Below, piece by piece: positions 59,594 to 64,000 of a DNA stretch of 64,000 bases. A program made the translations under genes and the position numbers. A model generated the notes under the pieces. It was not told the DNA's origin. It saw only the letters and a list, made by a program, of their open reading frames with translations, and searched no databases. Within the stretch, counting starts at the first letter, position 1. Each line of letters begins with the position of its first letter. Source of the DNA: Actinomycetes bacterium (GTDB lineage Bacteria > Actinomycetota > Acidimicrobiia > Acidimicrobiales > Palsa-688); the NCBI GenBank assembly GCA_021828475.1, contig JAJZIY010000009.1, positions 1 through 64,000 on the forward strand, given 5' to 3'.

Positions 59594-62386
59594 ATGACCA
59601 CAGAAGCAATTGCCGGAGCGCCCGGCGTGACCCCACTGCGCGAGCGCGGGTGGGCAGCGGCCGGGGCTAGGGGACGGTCCTCCGTCCAGGTCATGGCGCG
59701 CCCCGGCATCTCCGTCGCCGCCAGCGCCCCCATCGCCATGGTCGTCTGGGCCACCGTACCCGGCTACCGGCCCCCCTCTCTGGTCCCGTTCCTGCTCGCC
59801 GTACTCTGCGCCGGAGTGTTGGTGCTGGCCGCCGAACTGGCCAGTTTCGACAACGAGGAGACCCGCAAACGGCGAGGCGTCGCCACCTCCGACCTCTCGG
59901 AAGCGTCCCAGCACCGCGACGGCACCCCCGAGCTGGCCGGGACGGCCCACGGTGGCTGGCAGCGGCGCGCAGCGCCGCCCGCCCGCCACCTCTGGTCGGA
60001 TCCGGCCATGGTGGGTGTGGACCGCTGGCTGGGGCACTGGCCGGGCGTCGCCGGCGTCGGCGCCGTCTCGTGGTGGGCGGCTCGTCTCGGCACGGCCGGC
60101 CTTCTGGCCGCCGTGGCCTTCCGCTCCGTCGGTGTTGCCCACGCGTGGGCCTTCGCCGGCGCCGCAGTTGCGGTGCTGGTCGTAGTCTCGCTCCTACCAG
60201 CCGCCCGCCACCTGGTCCACGTGTCCCTCGCCCTGGTGGCCCTCTGCGGCGTCATGGTGACGGTGAGCGGCCTCGTCTCCCTGGCGACCGGGGACCTCGG
60301 CAACAACCTGCTTCCAGCGGGCGAATGGCTCACGAGCCACAGCTCGGCTGGGACCGTGGCTGTCGACGCGAGCACCACGGTGGTCATCCTGTGCCTGGCG
60401 GCAGCAAGCCTGCCTGCGCTCACGCCGGTCACGGCCGTCCAAGCTGGCCGCGCCGCCCGCTGGGCCATCTGGGCCATCTGGGCCACGATAGGCGCAACCT
60501 TCGCCTCCTGGGCTTGCGCCATCCCGGCTCTGCTGCGAGCCGCCGGGTTGTCCTCGCCCACCATCGTCCTCGAGGGAGGCAAGTCGGCCGAGCTCAGAGC
60601 GGCCGTGGCGTCCCTGCTCCAGCCCCTTGCCGGCCGGGGCGCCACCGTGTTCGCCGGAGCCATCCTGTGTGTCACGCTCCTGGCCGCAGCCCTGGGGGCC
60701 GCAGCAGCGGGCACGGGCCTCGCGGAAACCGCCATGGGTGCGGTCCGGGCCGCCCGTGCCGGGCTCCACGGGCCCTCGCTCGTCGTCCCGGGAGCCGGGC
60801 AGCGGCAACCGTCACGGACGCTCCCGCTGTTACCCCTGCTCGGGATGGGCTTGGTCAGCAGTGTGGTGGCGGGCACGGTCGCCGCCGTGGGGCCCCGCGG
60901 GACCCTGGTGGTGGCCCTCGGGAGCCTGGCGGCCGGTGCCCTGGCCCTGACGACGCTGTCACCCCCCGTGCTGCGCCGCTGCCAGCGGGTGCCAAGACCC
61001 GTACGCGCCTGGGTGGGGACGTCCTGGGTCGTCGTGGTCACGGTCGCCATCGGCTCGGCCGGGCCCGTCGCCTTGGCGGTTGTGGGCGTGACGGCGCTTT
61101 CGGGGGCCTTCGCCATGGGGTGGCGAGGCCGGGCCGGCGACGTACGGCCGCCGGGGGCCTGGCGCGACCGGCACCTTGCGCTGCCCTGGGGTACGGCCGC
61201 CGCCGCGCTCGTAGCCACCACGGCGGTCACAAGCCTCGAGGTGCTGCCGGTGGGCGGCGGCAACAACTCCCCGGTCTGGCGCGGCCTCGCCGTGGTCGTT
61301 ATGGGGGCCAGCATCGTCCTGCTCGCGATCTTCCCGGCTACGTCCAGGCTGCGGGCCGAGCACCTGGTGCATGCCGCCGACACGCTTTCGTACAAGGCGC
61401 TCCCGGCCCTGGCCAAGGCTCTCGAGGGCGTCGCCCGCGGCGAGGTGAGGCGCGCCCCTACCGTCGAAATGTCGGAGCTCGAGGCCTCGACCCGCCGCCT
61501 CGAGACCGAGCTCGACGCTCACCAGGCTCCCGACGAGCTCGTCGAGCTCACCCGGGCGCTGGTCGAGGCCTCCCGCCAGGTCACGCGCGTGGCCATCGGG
61601 CTCGAGGCAGTGGCCCAACTGGACAGCCGGCGGTTGGAGGAGCTTGTCGAGGAGCGCACCGCCGCTCTCTCGAACGTCAACAGGCACCTGGCGGACTCCC
61701 AGCTGCGCCGCCGCCAGCTGCTCGACCGCACCGTACGGGTAGCCGAGGGCGAGCGGGCACGGATCGCCGCCAATCTCCACGACGGCCCCATACAGCGCCT
61801 CGCCGCCCTCGGCCTCGTACTGGACCGGTGCCGCCTGCGCCTCGACCGCGACGACGCCGACGGGGCGCGCGAGCTCGTGAAGCGGGCACGCACGGAGCTG
61901 AGCGCGGAGATACAGAACCTGCGCCAGATGATGAGCGAGCTGCGCCCCCCGATCCTCGACGAGGGCGGCCTCGACGCCGCCATCCGGGACCAGGTGTCAG
62001 CCTGGGGTTCGGCCACCGGTACCGACGCCCGCTTCGAGTCCTGGGCACACGCTCGCCTCAGCGCCAACAGCGAGACGGTCCTTTACCGCGTCGTGCAGGA
62101 GGCGCTCGCAAATGTGGCCAAACATGCCAAGGCGCGCCTCGTCACGGTCACCGTCAACCCCTCGGGCAGCGGTGTCAGCCTGACCGTCTGTGACGACGGA
62201 AAGGGCTTCGACGAGGCCGCCCAACCCGACCTGCTGCGTGGTGGCCACTTCGGCCTTGTGGTCATGCGCGAGAGGGTCGAGCTGGCGGCCGGCCGCTTCG
62301 AGGTCCGCAGCGCCCCCGATACGGGGACCCAGCTGACCGTCTGGTTACCAGCGGTCCCGACGCGCGAGCCCGTGGGGGCCGCGTGA
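59594..62386 (+). CDS. Large membrane sensor histidine kinase (HisKA_3 type)
   Basis: The 930-residue protein has a hydrophobic N-terminal region (about 40-570) with perhaps 12-14 helices, a coiled coil (about 595-715), a HisKA_3 domain with H729 in R-I-A-A-N-L-H-D-G-P-I-Q-R-L and a HATPase with E-A-L-A-N-V-A-K-H-A (about 835) and D-D-G-K-G-F. The large membrane part is not a standard sensor module and could be transporter-like. Its stop overlaps the next GTG (GTGA). The signal is unknown. Confidence 0.88.
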   Translation: MTTEAIAGAPGVTPLRERGWAAAGARGRSSVQVMARPGISVAASAPIAMVVWATVPGYRPPSLVPFLLAVLCAGVLVLAAELASFDNEETRKRRGVATSDLSEASQHRDGTPELAGTAHGGWQRRAAPPARHLWSDPAMVGVDRWLGHWPGVAGVGAVSWWAARLGTAGLLAAVAFRSVGVAHAWAFAGAAVAVLVVVSLLPAARHLVHVSLALVALCGVMVTVSGLVSLATGDLGNNLLPAGEWLTSHSSAGTVAVDASTTVVILCLAAASLPALTPVTAVQAGRAARWAIWAIWATIGATFASWACAIPALLRAAGLSSPTIVLEGGKSAELRAAVASLLQPLAGRGATVFAGAILCVTLLAAALGAAAAGTGLAETAMGAVRAARAGLHGPSLVVPGAGQRQPSRTLPLLPLLGMGLVSSVVAGTVAAVGPRGTLVVALGSLAAGALALTTLSPPVLRRCQRVPRPVRAWVGTSWVVVVTVAIGSAGPVALAVVGVTALSGAFAMGWRGRAGDVRPPGAWRDRHLALPWGTAAAALVATTAVTSLEVLPVGGGNNSPVWRGLAVVVMGASIVLLAIFPATSRLRAEHLVHAADTLSYKALPALAKALEGVARGEVRRAPTVEMSELEASTRRLETELDAHQAPDELVELTRALVEASRQVTRVAIGLEAVAQLDSRRLEELVEERTAALSNVNRHLADSQLRRRQLLDRTVRVAEGERARIAANLHDGPIQRLAALGLVLDRCRLRLDRDDADGARELVKRARTELSAEIQNLRQMMSELRPPILDEGGLDAAIRDQVSAWGSATGTDARFESWAHARLSANSETVLYRVVQEALANVAKHAKARLVTVTVNPSGSGVSLTVCDDGKGFDEAAQPDLLRGGHFGLVVMRERVELAAGRFEVRSAPDTGTQLTVWLPAVPTREPVGAA

Positions 62387-62802
62387 GAACAGGAAGCAGC
62401 CCGACCCCCGCCCGGATGCCACGGCTCGTGGTCGTAGACGACGACACCCAACTGGCAGCGGAGCTTGCCGGCCTCTTCAGTGATGTCGGTTACGAGGTGA
62501 CCGGAGTCGCGCACGCGGCCAGGCAAGGCATCGACCTGGTCGAGAGCACCCGGCCGGACATCGTGGTCATGGACGTGCGCATGGAGGGCATGAGCGGCAC
62601 AGAGGCCGCCCATGTCATGCGCCGTGACCATCCCGACATCCCGGTCGTACTGCTGTCCGCGTACGACGACGAGGGCATAGTGAAAGCGGCCGAGGACGCC
62701 GAGGTGGCTGCCTACCTGGTCAAGGGCTGCTCGGCCGGGGAGCTGCTCTCCACGGTGGGCGCCGCCGTGAAGAAGAGCCGGGACAGCAGGAGGTCGCGGT
62801 GA
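62383..62802 (+). CDS. Receiver-only response regulator
   Basis: The 139-residue protein is one receiver domain: D19-D20-D21, phospho-acceptor D64 in V-V-M-D-V-R-M and L-V-K-G near the end. It has no output domain. It overlaps both neighbours (GTGA at each end). It may act as a phosphate shuttle or sink between the kinase and the EAL protein. Confidence 0.88.
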   Translation: MRTGSSPTPARMPRLVVVDDDTQLAAELAGLFSDVGYEVTGVAHAARQGIDLVESTRPDIVVMDVRMEGMSGTEAAHVMRRDHPDIPVVLLSAYDDEGIVKAAEDAEVAAYLVKGCSAGELLSTVGAAVKKSRDSRRSR

Positions 62803-64000
62803 GCTTCTCGAGCCGAAGGAACGCCACGCTCACGGCTCCGTCGGGACGCCAGGGGCCGCGGGGACCGGACATGGCCCCCGCAGGCGCCGCACCGGCCGGT
62901 TTGCGCGTCTACACCGTCCTGGTGGCCGACGACGCTCCCTCCACGCGCCAGGCCCTGGCCGAACTGCTCGAAGACACGCACGATCTGGTCTGCGTGGCGG
63001 CAGTGGCCGACGCCGGCTCCGCCGTCGCCAAGGCCGCCCACTACCAGCCCGATGTGGCCGTCCTCGACGTGCGGATGCCAGGAGGCGGGGGTCTGGCGGC
63101 CGCTGTCGGCATCCGGGAGGTGTCACCGCGCACAAGGATGCTGGCGTACTCTGCCGCATCGGACCGGGCATCGGTGGTGCAGATGCTGCGCAGCGGCGCC
63201 CGCGGCTATCTCGTGAAGGGATCGCTGGCCCAGGACCTGCTGGCAGGGCTCCGGCGATGTGCCCAGGGCGCCACCGTCCTTTCGGAGGGTCTGTCCGAGC
63301 ACCTCATCGCCGAGATGGGCGAGCAGGGCAAGGCCGAGAGAGCCTTCAGTGCGGCAGCCAAAGCGCGCTACGAGCGCCTCAACGAGCTGTTGCAGCCCGG
63401 GGTTTCCTGCCCGACCTACCAGCCCGTGGTGCACCTGCGCACAGGGGCGGTCGCCGGGTACGAGGCCCTCACGGACTTCAGCTGGGAGCCGAGCCACAGC
63501 ACCGAGGACATATTCAGGGAAGCCCACCACGTGGGCCTGGGAGTGGAGCTCGAGTTGCACACGGCCAGGCTGGCGGTGGACGGCTTCCAGGCCGAACTGG
63601 CCCGTTGCCCCGACACATACCTCGCCGTGAACGCCTCGCCCGGGCTCCTCTACCGTCCCTCCCTGGTGGAGGTCCTCTCCCAGCTGCCGCCGACGCGGGT
63701 CGTGGTCGAGATCACCGAGCAGCGCCAGTTCGACTCCTACGACCAGCTCCGTGAGACGGTGTGCCTGGTGCACGAGCGGGGGATGCGGGTCGCTGTCGAC
63801 GACATGGGCAGCGGCTTCGCCGGGTTGCAGCGGCTCGTGGACGTCCGGCCCGAGATCGTCAAGCTGGACCGAGCCCTGACGAGCGAGATCGACACCGACC
63901 CGCCGCGACGGGCGCTCGTGACAGCCATGCGGCAGTTCGCTGACGACATGGGCATCGTCGTCGTGGCCGAGGGCATCGAACGCGACGAACAGCTCGCGGT
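62799..64000 (+). CDS. Receiver-EAL cyclic-di-GMP phosphodiesterase (partial)
   Basis: The first 400 residues lie in the window and the C-terminal end runs off it. The receiver (about 38-165) has phospho-acceptor D90 in V-L-D-V-R-M-P. The EAL domain begins at about 205 with Y-E-A-L (E222), N278 in V-N-A-S-P, E304 in E-I-T-E, D334-D335 in D-D-M-G-S-G, K355 in V-K-L-D-R and E391 in A-E-G-I-E. All metal and catalytic residues seen are intact, so it should cleave c-di-GMP under control of the kinase two genes upstream. Confidence 0.9.
   Translation, partial: MSFSSRRNATLTAPSGRQGPRGPDMAPAGAAPAGLRVYTVLVADDAPSTRQALAELLEDTHDLVCVAAVADAGSAVAKAAHYQPDVAVLDVRMPGGGGLAAAVGIREVSPRTRMLAYSAASDRASVVQMLRSGARGYLVKGSLAQDLLAGLRRCAQGATVLSEGLSEHLIAEMGEQGKAERAFSAAAKARYERLNELLQPGVSCPTYQPVVHLRTGAVAGYEALTDFSWEPSHSTEDIFREAHHVGLGVELELHTARLAVDGFQAELARCPDTYLAVNASPGLLYRPSLVEVLSQLPPTRVVVEITEQRQFDSYDQLRETVCLVHERGMRVAVDDMGSGFAGLQRLVDVRPEIVKLDRALTSEIDTDPPRRALVTAMRQFADDMGIVVVAEGIERDEQLA

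Noticed and set aside
1..64000. Mobile elements or prophage
   Set aside because: No transposase, integrase, terminal inverted repeats or phage structural genes were found; the HTH protein at 50734 resembles excisionases only in its fold.

Overview
The window is very GC-rich chromosomal DNA from an actinobacterium. The best guess is the class Acidimicrobiia. The evidence is the combination of Lsr2, a WhiB protein, PimB-type mannosyltransferase, B12-dependent class II ribonucleotide reductase, Thr-rich secreted proteins with GYWL...G-D-G propeller repeats, and a leaderless promoter style (TANNNT box 6-10 nt before the start codon). I see no phage, transposase, integrase or CRISPR array. It looks like core genome, and its interest lies in regulation and in a few secreted proteins.

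Layout. 1-2100: a rhodanese and a metallo-beta-lactamase/rhodanese protein behind a CsoR/CstR-type operator (persulfide handling). 2100-5003: a collagen-like surface protein and a family 2 glycosyltransferase. 5263-8600: nrdJ, with three NrdR-box-like palindromes around its promoter. 8601-13500: a TIGR03085-type protein, a secreted protein, an ACT protein, alaC and a ROK glucokinase. 13700-17411: SpoU methyltransferase, SRPBCC protein, pimB and two small proteins. 17494-19859: an OmpR-type two-component pair. 20109-25000: a Lrp-type RAM protein, a membrane protein, a DMT transporter, trpD and an FGGY kinase that seems to start at ATC. 25334-32494: a mucin-like/propeller/GH25-like secreted protein, a lipoprotein, CtaG, an S9 peptidase and two small membrane proteins. 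32733-35589: three-subunit transhydrogenase pntAA-pntAB-pntB. 35772-39595: lsr2, tRNA-Val, a WhiB7-like regulator with a long structured leader, an inositol-phosphatase-like protein, a zincin and tRNA-Met and tRNA-Asn. 39709-51063: a long minus-strand housekeeping block (HTH protein, HIT, phoH, ybeY, corC-like, era, uppS, recO, glyS, dnaG, rpoD). 51129-54574: a membrane-anchored protein, hemW and fabD. 54606-58950: leuB-ilvE-cimA and a small protein, behind a leader-peptide attenuator. 59010-64000: greA, then a three-gene signalling operon (large membrane histidine kinase, receiver-only protein, receiver-EAL protein) that runs off the window.

How the genes work together. CimA makes citramalate from pyruvate, LeuB serves both the citramalate and leucine routes, and IlvE does the final transamination. 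The leader peptide ahead of leuB ends in Val-Val-Ile written with codons that are AT-rich for this DNA, and an intrinsic terminator follows it, so branched-chain amino acid supply probably sets read-through. The histidine kinase operon appears to end in cyclic-di-GMP breakdown. The whiB leader (WhiB7-style promoter, small ORF, strong terminator, then whiB) resembles the antibiotic-responsive attenuators described for whiB7/wblC in other actinobacteria. The clearest candidates for something not yet described are the leuB leader, the whiB leader, the CstR-type operon whose dioxygenase-like enzyme lacks a canonical metal ligand, and the ATC start of the FGGY kinase.
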